Shown here one piece after another: positions 9,233 to 17,903 of a stretch of 64,000 nucleotides of DNA. The DNA is from UMGS1994 sp944386155 (GTDB lineage Bacteria; Bacillota; Clostridia; TANB77; CAG-508): NCBI GenBank assembly GCA_963931085.1, contig OZ006973.1:1426001-1490000 (forward strand), read 5' to 3'. A program made the translations under genes and the position numbers. Positions within the stretch are counted from its first letter, which is position 1. Each line of letters starts with the position of its first letter. The notes under the pieces were generated by a model. It was not told where the DNA came from. It saw nothing but the letters and a program-made list of their open reading frames with translations, and ran no database searches.

Positions 9233-9620
9233 ATGGAATTTTTACAAAACATAAATTATTTAAAATTATTATATGCCTATATAATAGGAGGAATCATTTG
9301 TATTATTGCTCAAATATTAATTGATAAAACAAAACTTACTTCTGCAAGAATTTTAGTATTATATGTAACAGTTGGAACTATTTTAGGTGGGCTTGGTATA
9401 TATAAATATTTAGTAGATTTTGCAGGAGCTCGGAGCTACTGTTCCTCTTACAGGCTTTGGATATAATCTAGCAAAAGGAGTTATTAATGAAGTAAATAAT
9501 ATTGGATTTTTAGGAATATTTACAGGAGGAGTAAAAGCTGCTGCAGGTGGGATTTCTGCTGCTATCTTTTTTGGATATATTGCTTCTCTTGTTTCAAAAC
9601 CCAAAATTAAAAAACAATAA
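9233..9620 (+). CDS. spoVAE: SpoVAE, two frames joined by a +1 shift at CGG
   Basis: Frame 0 from ATG 9233 (RBS AAAGG) gives 66 residues ending YLVDFAGA. Codon 67 is CGG (9431-9433) and frame 0 then ends at 9466. Skipping C9431 and reading GGA (9432-9434) gives GATVPLTGFGYNLAKG...SLVSKPKIKKQ to TAA at 9620, 128 residues in total. The joined protein has the FAGAGATVPLTGFG signature of SpoVAE, a membrane subunit of the dipicolinic acid channel. The same single-C insertion before GGA occurs in spoVAC. Confidence 0.88.
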
Positions 9621-9638
9621 ATAATAAAATAAGTATTT

Positions 9639-9672
9639 AAAAATTGATTAACTTTAAAAATTGATTAACTTT
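9639..9672. repeat. 17-bp tandem direct repeat
   Basis: AAAAATTGATTAACTTT occurs twice head to tail (9639-9655, 9656-9672), between spoVAE and the GNAT promoter. It could be an operator or a junction duplication left by insertion of the foreign GNAT gene. Confidence 0.85.
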
Positions 9673-9681
9673 AATTTTTAT

Positions 9682-9710
9682 TTTACAGTCTTTGCTTATC
9701 ATGTTATAAT
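9682..9710 (+). promoter_or_regulatory. Promoter of the GNAT gene
   Basis: TTTACA (9682-9687), 17-base spacer, TATAAT (9705-9710). An AAGGAGGG ribosome-binding site follows at about 9727. Confidence 0.7.
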
Positions 9711-9742
9711 ATTTAGAAAAATTTAGAAGGAGGGTCAATGCT

Positions 9743-10234
9743 ATGTTTACAAAAGGCTTATTTGACACTGAAAGATTGCGGATTCGCACATTTAGACGGA
9801 AGGATTTCGAGAGGTTTCTAGATATTGCACTTGATAAAGAAGTACAAAAATACTTTAAAGGTCTTGGCCGATCCGTCTCTGAGATATCTGAGTACTTTGA
9901 TTTGATTATGTCTCAAGATAGGCAATATAATGAAGCTCTTGCAATCACTCTTAGAACAACACATCAAATAATTGGTTACATCGGAGCTTTCTCAATGCCC
10001 CCTGAAACATTAAATGTAGAATACTTTCTCGCAAAGGAATTCAGAGAGTGCAGGTACGGGACAGAGGCTTTTGAAGGACTAATTTCTTACATCAGGATTT
10101 TCTATCCACACATAAGATATATCTCACTTATGTTAGACAAAAAAAACATCGCATCTCAAGAATTACTTTCTAATTTTGGTCCTGAGATAAGAGATTTTGA
10201 TACAAAAAATTACGAGTACATTATATCTCTTTAA
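9743..10234 (+). CDS. GNAT family N-acetyltransferase, foreign codon usage
   Basis: 163 residues of the RimJ/RimL-like GNAT type (TERLRIRTF opening, IGYIGAF core, ASQELLSNFG near the end). It would acetylate an unknown amine. Two in-frame CGG codons (13 and 19) are read as Arg, at positions where the family commonly has Arg. A +1 shift at the first CGG would soon reach a stop. Codon use (CGG, CGC, CGA, GTC, TCC) is richer in GC than its neighbours. It has its own promoter and terminator. I infer recent transfer; if CGG really is unreadable here, the gene would be poorly expressed. Confidence 0.8.
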   Translation: MFTKGLFDTERLRIRTFRRKDFERFLDIALDKEVQKYFKGLGRSVSEISEYFDLIMSQDRQYNEALAITLRTTHQIIGYIGAFSMPPETLNVEYFLAKEFRECRYGTEAFEGLISYIRIFYPHIRYISLMLDKKNIASQELLSNFGPEIRDFDTKNYEYIISL

Positions 10235-10277
10235 TCTACTAACCTAAAAAGGAAGATCACTATGTTTAAATTAAAAA

Positions 10278-10318
10278 TAAGAGAACCAGTAGTAACTACT
10301 GCTGGCTCTCTTGTTTTA
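10278..10318. terminator. Bidirectional terminator between GNAT and leuS
   Basis: A long stem (GAGAACCAGTAGT against ACTGCTGGCTCTC, with one wobble and one mismatch) is flanked by T-rich sequence on both sides. It separates the convergent plus-strand GNAT and minus-strand leuS genes. Confidence 0.7.
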
Positions 10319-10328
10319 TTTTTGCTTA

Positions 10329-13181
10329 TTATTTTGCCACGATATTAAAAATCTTTCCTTTTACATAGATTTCTTTTACAACTGTTTTATCTTTTAGTAA
10401 AGTTTGTATTGTTTCATTTTCTCTTACTTTATCTTTAACCATGCATTCTTCCTCATCTTTTACGATTTTAATAGTAGTCTTAACTTTACCATTTATCTGT
10501 ACAGGAATTTCTATTTCATCATCTATTGTCTTTGCTTCATCATATGTAGGCCAAAGCATTTGAGAAATATCTTTTTCCTCTCCTATTTCTTTATATAATT
10601 CTTCTGTCATATGAGGTGCAAATGGATTTAATAATTGTAAAAACACTTTATATTCTGCTTTATTTATTTGTTTTTCTTTATAGAACTCATTTACCATTGT
10701 CATAAATGTTGCAACAGCAGTATTAAACTTCATTTCTTCTATATCTGAACTTACTTTTTTAATAGCTTTATGCATCATTTTTTCAAACTTAGGAGAAAAT
10801 TCATCACCTTCTACTACCATATCCTTTAAGTTCCATACTCTATCTAAGAATTTGCTACAACCTCTTATACTTTCCATTGACCATGGAGCTGTTTGATCAA
10901 ATGGTCCCATAAACATTTCATAAACTCTAAAACTATCTGCTCCAAATTCTTCTACTATATCATCAGGATTTATTACATTACCTTTAGATTTAGACATTTT
11001 TTCACCATTACCACCTAAAATCATACCATGAGATGTACGTTTTTGATAAGGCTCTTTAGTTGGAACAACTCCTATATCATATAAGAATTTATGCCAAAAT
11101 CTTGAATATAGTAAGTGAAGTGTTGTATGTTCCATTCCCCCATTATACCAATCTACAGGAGACCAATATTTAAGTGCTTCTTTTGAAGCTAGTGCTTTAT
11201 CATTATGTGGATCCATATATCTCAAGAAATACCAAGATGATCCAGCCCATTGAGGCATTGTATCAGTTTCTCTTCTTGCATCTTTTCCACAACATGGACA
11301 TTTTGTTTTTATCCATTCTGTTTGTTTTGCAAGTGGTGATTCTCCATTTTCTCCTGGTTCGTAATCTTCAATATCAGGAAGAACTAATGGAAGTTCTTCT
11401 TCAGGAATTGGATTCCATCCACAATCTTCACAATATGCCATAGGAATTGGCTCTCCCCAATATCTTTGACGAGAAAATACCCAATCACGAAGTTTATAAT
11501 TTACTTTTCTTTCTCCAAGTTTATTATCATGTATAAATTCTATTGCTTTATTTTTTGCATCTGAAGAATCAAGTCCTGTCAAGAAATCAGAATTTATTGA
11601 AATAGAATTTGATAAATCATCATATGATTTTTTATTAAAATACATATCAATTTGGAATTTTTGACTTTCAATATTTATGTAGTCATATAATTTATCTTTT
11701 TCTACCCAAACTCTTTCAGATAATTTTGCTTCTTCTTCAGATATTTCTTTTTTATCTAAAGAATTAAGTTCTATAACAACACATTCTTGTATAATTTTTC
11801 TATTTACTTTCTTGTGATCTGCATAAAATTCATCAAATGTAGTTGCATTAATTTGATATACATTTTTAGTATCAAAATAACCTGTCTCTTCTGTCATTTC
11901 TCTTACAGCTGCTTTGCTTGCAGTTTCACCTTCTTCTATTCCACCCATAACTAGGTTTTTCCAGCATCTATCATCATGTGCTAATACTAAATATTTATCC
12001 TCTACAGGATGTTTTATAATTACACTTACAACATGTCTTTCTGTATTTTTAGCATCTTTTCTTGGTGGATTATTTTCATCAAAGAACTTTGGAGCAACTA
12101 CTTGTTTAATTGGTAAATTAAATTTAGTAGCAAACTCAAAATCTCTTTCATCGTGTGCAGGTACTGCCATAATAGCCCCTGTTCCGTAAGTGCTTAATAC
12201 ATAATCAGAAATCCATACAGGTATTTTTTCTTTAGTTAAAGGATTTATTGCTTTAATTCCTTTTATTTCAACACCTGTTTTTTCTTTATTTAGCTCTGAT
12301 CTTTCAAAATCAGATTTTAAAGCTGCTTTTCTCTTATATTCTTCTACTTCTTCAATATTTGTAATTTTGTCTTTATATTCTTCTATTAATTTATGCTCTG
12401 GGGCAATAACCATATAAGTTGCACCAAATATAGTATCAGGTCTTGTTGTATATACGCGTAGTGATTCATCTATACCATCTAATTTAAAATTAACTTCTGC
12501 TCCTTCACTTCTTCCTATCCAATTAATTTGTTGAGCTTTTATTTTCTCTAAAAAGTCTACTTCATCTAAATCATCAATTAATCTTTGAGCATATTTTGTA
12601 ATTCTAAGCATCCATTGGCTTTTTTCTTTTTGAACTACTGGACTTCCACATCTTTCACAAACACCATTTACAACTTCTTCGTTTGCTAATCCTACTTTAC
12701 ATCCTGTACAGAAGTTAATTGGCATTGTTGCTTTATATGCAAGACCATGTTTATATAATTGAATAAAAATCCATTGTGTCCATTTATAATAATTAGGATC
12801 TGTAGTATTTACTTCTCTTGACCAATCAAAAGAAAAACCTATTGATTTTAATTGTTCTTTAAAATGTTTAATATTGTTTTCGGTAGTTATTCTAGGATGA
12901 ATATGGTTTTTAATTGCATAATTTTCAGCTGGTAAACCAAAAGCATCAAAACCTATCGGATAGAGTACATTATATCCTTGCATTCTCTTTTTTCTTGCGA
13001 TAATATCTAATGCAGTATAACTTCTTGGATGACCTACATGTAAACCTTGTCCTGAAGGATAAGGAAATTCGATTAATCCATACCATTTTGGTAATGTAAA
13101 ATCATCTTTTGCATTAAATGTTCCTTCTTTTTCCCATTTTTCTTGCCACTTTTTTTCAACCTTTTTAAAATCGTATGACAT
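10329..13181 (-). CDS. leuS: Leucyl-tRNA synthetase with an inserted Nudix domain
   Basis: 950 residues, over 100 longer than usual bacterial LeuRS. The class I signatures are present: HVGH in the N-terminal Rossmann fold and KMSKS late in the protein. The CP1 editing domain is interrupted at about 385-520 by a segment carrying a complete Nudix box (GX5EX7REUXEEXGU; GGIEEGET... REMTEETGY, about 412-435). The normal LeuRS sequence resumes at NYKLRDWVFSRQRYWG. The enzyme charges tRNA-Leu in the cytoplasm. The Nudix part may hydrolyse a nucleoside diphosphate derivative or serve as a structural insert. Upstream lies a consensus promoter. Confidence 0.96.
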   Translation of the reverse strand: MSYDFKKVEKKWQEKWEKEGTFNAKDDFTLPKWYGLIEFPYPSGQGLHVGHPRSYTALDIIARKKRMQGYNVLYPIGFDAFGLPAENYAIKNHIHPRITTENNIKHFKEQLKSIGFSFDWSREVNTTDPNYYKWTQWIFIQLYKHGLAYKATMPINFCTGCKVGLANEEVVNGVCERCGSPVVQKEKSQWMLRITKYAQRLIDDLDEVDFLEKIKAQQINWIGRSEGAEVNFKLDGIDESLRVYTTRPDTIFGATYMVIAPEHKLIEEYKDKITNIEEVEEYKRKAALKSDFERSELNKEKTGVEIKGIKAINPLTKEKIPVWISDYVLSTYGTGAIMAVPAHDERDFEFATKFNLPIKQVVAPKFFDENNPPRKDAKNTERHVVSVIIKHPVEDKYLVLAHDDRCWKNLVMGGIEEGETASKAAVREMTEETGYFDTKNVYQINATTFDEFYADHKKVNRKIIQECVVIELNSLDKKEISEEEAKLSERVWVEKDKLYDYINIESQKFQIDMYFNKKSYDDLSNSISINSDFLTGLDSSDAKNKAIEFIHDNKLGERKVNYKLRDWVFSRQRYWGEPIPMAYCEDCGWNPIPEEELPLVLPDIEDYEPGENGESPLAKQTEWIKTKCPCCGKDARRETDTMPQWAGSSWYFLRYMDPHNDKALASKEALKYWSPVDWYNGGMEHTTLHLLYSRFWHKFLYDIGVVPTKEPYQKRTSHGMILGGNGEKMSKSKGNVINPDDIVEEFGADSFRVYEMFMGPFDQTAPWSMESIRGCSKFLDRVWNLKDMVVEGDEFSPKFEKMMHKAIKKVSSDIEEMKFNTAVATFMTMVNEFYKEKQINKAEYKVFLQLLNPFAPHMTEELYKEIGEEKDISQMLWPTYDEAKTIDDEIEIPVQINGKVKTTIKIVKDEEECMVKDKVRENETIQTLLKDKTVVKEIYVKGKIFNIVAK

Positions 13182-13213
13182 ATGTATCTCTCCTTTATCT
13201 TAGAATATCAACA

Positions 13214-13242
13214 ATTATATAACACTATGTTACATTTTGCAA
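13214..13242 (-). promoter_or_regulatory. Promoter of leuS
   Basis: On the minus strand TTGCAA (13237-13242), 17-base spacer, TATAAT (13214-13219), 33 bases before the start codon. No T-box leader is present. Confidence 0.7.
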
Positions 13243-13354
13243 TAATTAGTAATATATAAATTAAAAAGATATGTATATAAATTTAAAAAATAAAAAATAA
13301 AAAAGATAATAAATAAAAATATTTTACTTATTAACTTTTTTATCTTAATTATTT

Positions 13355-14239
13355 TTAATTATCATTATTATCATCTTGGCTTTTAGATTTTTCTATGATT
13401 TTCTTTTTTCTTTCATCATAGTCATCTAAAAAATGATATATATCATTTCCTTTTTGATAAGAAATTATTGTACTTAAATTCACATTTTGCACACTACTAA
13501 ATATATTCATATCTATATTATCATAATTATTTTTAAGCTGTTTTATTAATGATTTCATTTCTTCTCTTTTAGATGTTCCATCTACATTTCCATTTGCCTC
13601 ATATTCTTCTGTAAATTTACAAGCACATTTAATAAAATCAAGATTATATTTATCTCTCCATTTAAGGATAGCCTCTTCTTTTACGTAATACATTGGCCTT
13701 ATAAGTTCCATTCCTGGATGTGATGTACTTAAGATTTTAGGCATCATTGTTTGAAGTTGTCCGCCATAAAACATTCCCATTAGTATTGTTTCTATAACAT
13801 CATCAAAATGATGACCAAGTGCTATTTTATTGCATCCTATTTTTTTAGCTTTTTCATATAAATATCCTCTTCTCATACGGGCACATATGTAACAAGGATT
13901 ATTTTCAATTCTTACTACTGAATTAAAAATTGGGGTTTCAAATATCTCAATAGGAATATTTAATAATTTAGCATTTTCTATAATTTTATTTCTATTTAAT
14001 TCATTATAACCTGGATCCATAACTATAAATTTTAAATCAAAATCCATTTTTCTATGTCTTTTAATTTCTTGAAAGCATTTAGCCATAAGCATTGAATCTT
14101 TACCACCAGATATGCAAACTGCAATTTTATCGCCATCTTCTATCATTTTAAAATCCATTACTGCTTTTACAAATTTAGACCATATATTTTTTCTATATGT
14201 AGTTATTAAACCTCTTTCAATTTCTTTATACTTTTCCAA
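13355..14239 (-). CDS. TtcA-like tRNA thiolation ATP-pyrophosphatase
   Basis: 294 residues. A PP-loop SGGKDS (44-49) and the Cys pair CYICARMRR, followed by GHHFDDVIET and a later Cys (KCACKF), are the TtcA-family pattern: an Fe-S-dependent ATP-pyrophosphatase that thiolates tRNA (cytidine 32 for TtcA proper). A related TtuA-type specificity is possible. It is preceded by AT-rich, low-complexity DNA and lies between leuS and the YgjV-like gene. Confidence 0.8.
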   Translation of the reverse strand: MEKYKEIERGLITTYRKNIWSKFVKAVMDFKMIEDGDKIAVCISGGKDSMLMAKCFQEIKRHRKMDFDLKFIVMDPGYNELNRNKIIENAKLLNIPIEIFETPIFNSVVRIENNPCYICARMRRGYLYEKAKKIGCNKIALGHHFDDVIETILMGMFYGGQLQTMMPKILSTSHPGMELIRPMYYVKEEAILKWRDKYNLDFIKCACKFTEEYEANGNVDGTSKREEMKSLIKQLKNNYDNIDMNIFSSVQNVNLSTIISYQKGNDIYHFLDDYDERKKKIIEKSKSQDDNNDN

Positions 14240-14256
14240 TATTCATTCCTCTATTA

Positions 14257-14355
14257 ATTATTGTTTTATTATATATATTTTTTATTTATATCTATTTTTA
14301 TTCATATTTATTTTTATTTATTTATTTTTATTTATTTTTTATTTATTTATTTTTT
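14257..14355. repeat. ATTT-type low-complexity tract
   Basis: Runs of TTTATT and TATTTTTATT fill the gap between the TtcA-like and YgjV-like genes. No gene or clear hairpin is seen. Confidence 0.8.
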
Positions 14356-15093
14356 AGTGAACTTTTGATTTCCACCACTAAAATTAGACTGACTATATCT
14401 TTTATTTTTTGTTCTAGCTAAAATTTTCTTTTTCTTTGTATTTGATGGAACATTTCTTCCACTTAAAACTTTACTAGTAAGAAGTATGTTATCTTCACTA
14501 TTTTCTTCCTTATTCTTTTTTATTTCTTCTTCAATTTTCTCTTTTTCTTTTTTAAAATCAATTTCTAACTTATCTGTTGGTTCTGTTTCATTTTTTATAT
14601 CGTAATAATAAAAATCTCTTGAATATATACCAATACAAATTATAGTAGAAACTAATAAAGTATATCCTCCATAAAGAGCACTATAAATTGTAAGAATAAC
14701 ATTATTTATAATTTCAGCAATTCTGCATAGTTTTTTATCTTCATTTTTTAAAAATAATATCATATTACTTAATATTATAATTATCATAAATAAATCATAA
14801 ATTCTCTTATATGAAAATATAATTAATATTAAAAAAATAATTCCATAAATAATATATATGTTTCTAGGAATTTTCTCATTCTTTATCTTATACATATACT
14901 CACACATAACTAGTGTTCCAATAAGCATATAGCAAATAGCACCAGTATATGCATTAAGAAGTAATAATGTAACTCCAATAAAAAAATATGTACCAAGAAT
15001 CATTATCAAAGATGACTTTTCTTCTCTTACAAAATATTTTCCAATATTTAAAGTACTTGCAAGTATCCCTATAAATTGTGCAAATATAAACAT
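14347..15093 (-). CDS. YgjV-family membrane protein
   Basis: 248 residues with six or so hydrophobic segments (about 1-160), then a basic and acidic cytoplasmic tail ending in a Lys/Arg-rich segment. The opening AQFIGILASTLNIGKYF and paired-helix pattern suit the YgjV/Imp family, whose function is unknown. The charged tail is an addition to the usual family length. Confidence 0.6.
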   Translation of the reverse strand: MFIFAQFIGILASTLNIGKYFVREEKSSLIMILGTYFFIGVTLLLLNAYTGAICYMLIGTLVMCEYMYKIKNEKIPRNIYIIYGIIFLILIIFSYKRIYDLFMIIIILSNMILFLKNEDKKLCRIAEIINNVILTIYSALYGGYTLLVSTIICIGIYSRDFYYYDIKNETEPTDKLEIDFKKEKEKIEEEIKKNKEENSEDNILLTSKVLSGRNVPSNTKKKKILARTKNKRYSQSNFSGGNQKFTKK

Positions 15094-15132
15094 ATCACAT
15101 TTCTCCTATTAATAAATATATAAAATTTTATA

Positions 15133-15742
15133 TTATATTATTTTATTTTCAATCAATATTTCTTTTAATTTTTCAATGTCTAATCCGTACAATAACATCA
15201 AATGACCCTATATAGCTTTCTATATATTTATTTCCAATTCCTTGTATAGCATATGCTCCAGCTTTATCTAAAGGTTCTTTTGTTTCAATATAATCTAATA
15301 TTTGATTTTTACTCATATTTTTCATTTTTACAACAGCTTTAGAAGTACAAACACTCTCTTTTATTTTAAGATTATTATTACTTTTTATAAAAACTGTCAT
15401 ACCTGTATAAACATAATTTTCATTTCCTTGAAGTTTGCTTAGAATATTAAAAGCATCTTTTTCATCTTTAGGCTTTCCTAAAACATTTCCATCAAAATAT
15501 ACTATTGTATCTGCAGCAATTATTACAAATTCATCCATATTATTTTTTTCATTTGCTGATACTTTTTCTAAAACTTCTGTTGCTTTTCCGTAAGATAATT
15601 CTTTTACAAGCTCTTCTGGATCTTTTATACTGCTTTTTAATTTTTCTTCATCAAAACTACTTGGAATTATTCTGTAGCTTTTTACAATTTTTGAAAGTAA
15701 TTCTTTTCTTCTTGGAGAAGAAGATGCTAATATAATTTCCAT
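15133..15742 (-). CDS. maf: Maf nucleotide pyrophosphatase, two frames joined by a +1 shift at CGG
   Basis: Frame 0 gives 185 residues with the Maf signature ILASSSPRRKELL, the FDEE motif, AADTIVYFDG and the GAYAIQG motif, ending in FDVIV. Codon 186 is CGG (15187-15185); frame 0 then adds only three residues more before a stop. Skipping the C and reading GGA (15186-15184) gives GLDIEKLKEILIENKII and TAA at 15133, 202 residues in total. Maf proteins end in a VVGLP...L...L helix, which this restores. The enzyme removes modified or non-canonical nucleotides in the cytoplasm. Confidence 0.9.
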
Positions 15743-15757
15743 TTTATTTCCTCTACT

Positions 15758-16292
15758 TTATTTTATATTAATATATTTTCCTTTTTCATTTTGTTCTTTA
15801 TAAAATTGTTGTAATTTAACTATATCATAGTCGTTTTTAAAAGCTCTTTTAGGAATAACTGTATAAGCAAACTTTGATTGCATTAAATATATAAAATCTT
15901 TACTTTCCCATATTTCCTCAATGATAAACCATTTTGTTTCAGCTTTTCCCTTTTTAAAAATACTTTTTATTCCATCTTTATCTATTTCAAAATTCATTTT
16001 TTCTTTAATAAACTCTGTTTTATCATAAAGTTTTCCGAGGTTGCAAAAAATAAAGTATACCAATTAACATATAAGAAATTAAAAGTAAGATTCCTATTAT
16101 AATTGAAAAGAAATATTCTCCTATACATAAAAATAATACTTCTATTAAAGTCATAATTATTAAGAAAATAATATTTCCGTTTGATATTGTTTTACTCTGT
16201 CTTAAAAACTTCCTTCTAGATTTAATATATTCATCTTTTGTAAAAGTAAATTCTAATTTTATACTCTCTTTATCTAATTTAATTTTACTCAT
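15758..16292 (-). CDS. YcxB-like membrane protein, two frames joined by a +1 shift at CGG
   Basis: Frame 0 from 16292 gives 85 residues with two hydrophobic segments (about 38-80) ending ILYFLQP, then CGG at codon 86 (16037-16035) and a stop four codons later. Skipping the C and reading GGA (16036-16034) continues with GKLYDKTEFIKEKMNFEIDK and the YcxB-like C-terminal domain (WFIIEEIWESKDFIYL, VIPKRAF), giving 177 residues. Neither half alone is a complete family member. The role is unknown. The gene lies 15 bases upstream of maf. Confidence 0.78.
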
Positions 16293-16454
16293 TTATATCA
16301 CCTTTTTTATAATTTAGTATCATTAACATATAAAGTATATCATATGTTTTAAATCTTTTAAATATTTTAAATAATATACTTACATACTTACTTTATATAA
16401 ATTTATGTTAAAAAATATATAAATAAAAAATATATAATTATATAAAAATATATA

Positions 16455-16485
16455 AAATTGCGGGAGGGAAAGCTCCCCTCCCGCG
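16455..16485 (-). terminator. GC-rich terminator
   Basis: GCGGGAGGG (16460-16468) pairs with CCCTCCCGC (16476-16484). On the minus strand it is followed by AATTTTATATATTTTT. It ends the foreign-looking gene 16498-16965 and shares its high GC. Confidence 0.75.
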
Positions 16486-16497
16486 CTTTATGGACGT

Positions 16498-16965
16498 TTA
16501 CTCTTTAGCCGGTGTAAACTCAACGCACCAGTCGCTGTGTTTCCCGCGAAGCCTGCTCATCACAGGATACATACTGAAGTGGAATTTCTCCGCCATGATT
16601 GCAACTCTGAAGATAACTTTGAGAAAGTCCATCTGTTTCCCGATATCATATCTTTTGTACACTTTGCAATACTGCTTGTTGTACATGATAGACACCTTGC
16701 CATCGCCTAAATACTCGATTTCGGCAACGACTCTCGTTTTGATACTTCCCTTCTTTGCTAGCTCAATCAGCTCCTTTCTCATTGCAGTCCAAATCCGTGT
16801 TGCCTGAGCATCAGCTCGTTTGCTTTCTTCAAGTTCGGTCTCAGGATTTTCTAAGGCATTTGCTACCTTTGTTCCTAAGTCCTTGATGCTAACATTGCCT
16901 AAATTTTCAATCACTTCAATAAAGCTCCTTTCTAGGCATTGATCATAAAATGATCTTAACATCAT
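16498..16965 (-). CDS. Unrecognised 155-residue protein of foreign base composition
   Basis: I do not recognise a family. The protein is soluble and mixed charge, with no membrane segment. The gene is markedly richer in GC than everything around it, and Arg57 is encoded by CGG (16797-16795). A +1 shift there would meet a stop within a few codons, so CGG must have been a sense codon in its source. It has its own GC-rich terminator but no clear ribosome-binding site. I infer a recent acquisition. Confidence 0.6.
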   Translation of the reverse strand: MMLRSFYDQCLERSFIEVIENLGNVSIKDLGTKVANALENPETELEESKRADAQATRIWTAMRKELIELAKKGSIKTRVVAEIEYLGDGKVSIMYNKQYCKVYKRYDIGKQMDFLKVIFRVAIMAEKFHFSMYPVMSRLRGKHSDWCVEFTPAKE

Positions 16966-17015
16966 ATTTTAGCATTTTTTTATAAAAAATCAATATGTTA
17001 ACATAATTTTTATAA

Positions 17016-17055
17016 ATAAATAAAAAGTATCACATTTTTCTCATGTAATACTTTT
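17016..17055 (-). terminator. Terminator of the CpXC gene
   Basis: AAAAGTATCACAT (17023-17035) pairs with ATGTAATACTTTT (17043-17055) through one wobble on the minus-strand RNA, followed by a T-rich run. The stem overlaps the stop codon of the gene. Confidence 0.7.
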
Positions 17056-17677
17056 ATTTCTCCAAATATGTTGCAGCATTATTTTTATCAACAATCTGAA
17101 ATCCTTTCAATTTCTTTATTTTATTTCTCCTCCATAATTCCTCATATAGTTGAACTGGAATATCTACTTTGTAATTATCTTTAACTTCTGGAAATGAGAA
17201 TGTAATTTTACCATTTTCATAATTTGAAAAATATATTTTTTCCGCTTCGCATTCTTTTATTCCATCCTCTTCTACTTTGCTAATAACAAATGGTTTAATA
17301 AGTTCTATTAAAACATCATTTAACATAGCTTCAAAAACACATATTTTTTCTAATAAATCATTCTTTGAAAAAACAATACGTGCTTTATCCTCACATTTTT
17401 CAGGAAGTGATATTTGTTTTATTTTATCAACTACTTCAATATCTTCTTTTGGAACATAATAAATCATAAAATGATTTTTAATATCATTATATACAGTTAA
17501 ATAATCAACTTGAAAATCATTTCCACATTTTGGGCAAGTATATTTGAAAAAGTCTAAACTTTTTACTTCTTCTTTTATTTTTGAATCAGTATCAACATTT
17601 ATTGAATCCCATACATTAAATTTTCCAACATGTCCACAATTTACACATTTAACTTCTTGAAAATGCATTCTACTCAT
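17054..17677 (-). CDS. CpXC-domain protein
   Basis: 207 residues. The N-terminus has two CxxC pairs (CVNCGH and CPKCGN) that probably bind zinc, in the arrangement of the CpXC family, followed by an alpha/beta domain. The family's function is unknown. It stands alone between a terminator and a divergent plus-strand pair. Confidence 0.65.
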   Translation of the reverse strand: MSRMHFQEVKCVNCGHVGKFNVWDSINVDTDSKIKEEVKSLDFFKYTCPKCGNDFQVDYLTVYNDIKNHFMIYYVPKEDIEVVDKIKQISLPEKCEDKARIVFSKNDLLEKICVFEAMLNDVLIELIKPFVISKVEEDGIKECEAEKIYFSNYENGKITFSFPEVKDNYKVDIPVQLYEELWRRNKIKKLKGFQIVDKNNAATYLEK

Positions 17678-17842
17678 TTGCCTATTCCTCCTTCATCTAT
17701 GCATCTCTTTTTTTATTTTACCAATAATCATTTTAAATTTCCAATATACTTTTAAAAAAATTAATTATTTTTTCCTTATTTTTAAATCAATTTTATTAAT
17801 ATTTCTTTTTATTTACATTTTCATTTCAATTTTACAATTTAA

Positions 17843-17871
17843 TTGATTTTATGTTTCCTAAATAATATAAT
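17843..17871 (+). promoter_or_regulatory. Promoter of the 17904-19307 pair
   Basis: TTGATT (17843-17848), 17-base spacer, TATAAT (17866-17871), 32 bases before the GTG start. The remainder of the 17678-17903 gap is AT-rich with nothing else evident. Confidence 0.65.
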
Positions 17872-17903
17872 TAAAGTATATAATTATACTTAGGAGAAAA
17901 AAA

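Noticed and set aside
7740..9620. spoVAC and spoVAE as decayed pseudogenes
   Set aside because: Both are conserved to the end after one +1 step at CGG, and the same rule explains five other genes, so simple decay is a poor fit.
9738..9745. ATG at 9738 as the GNAT start
   Set aside because: It lies in a different frame from the GNAT protein; ATG at 9743 is correct.
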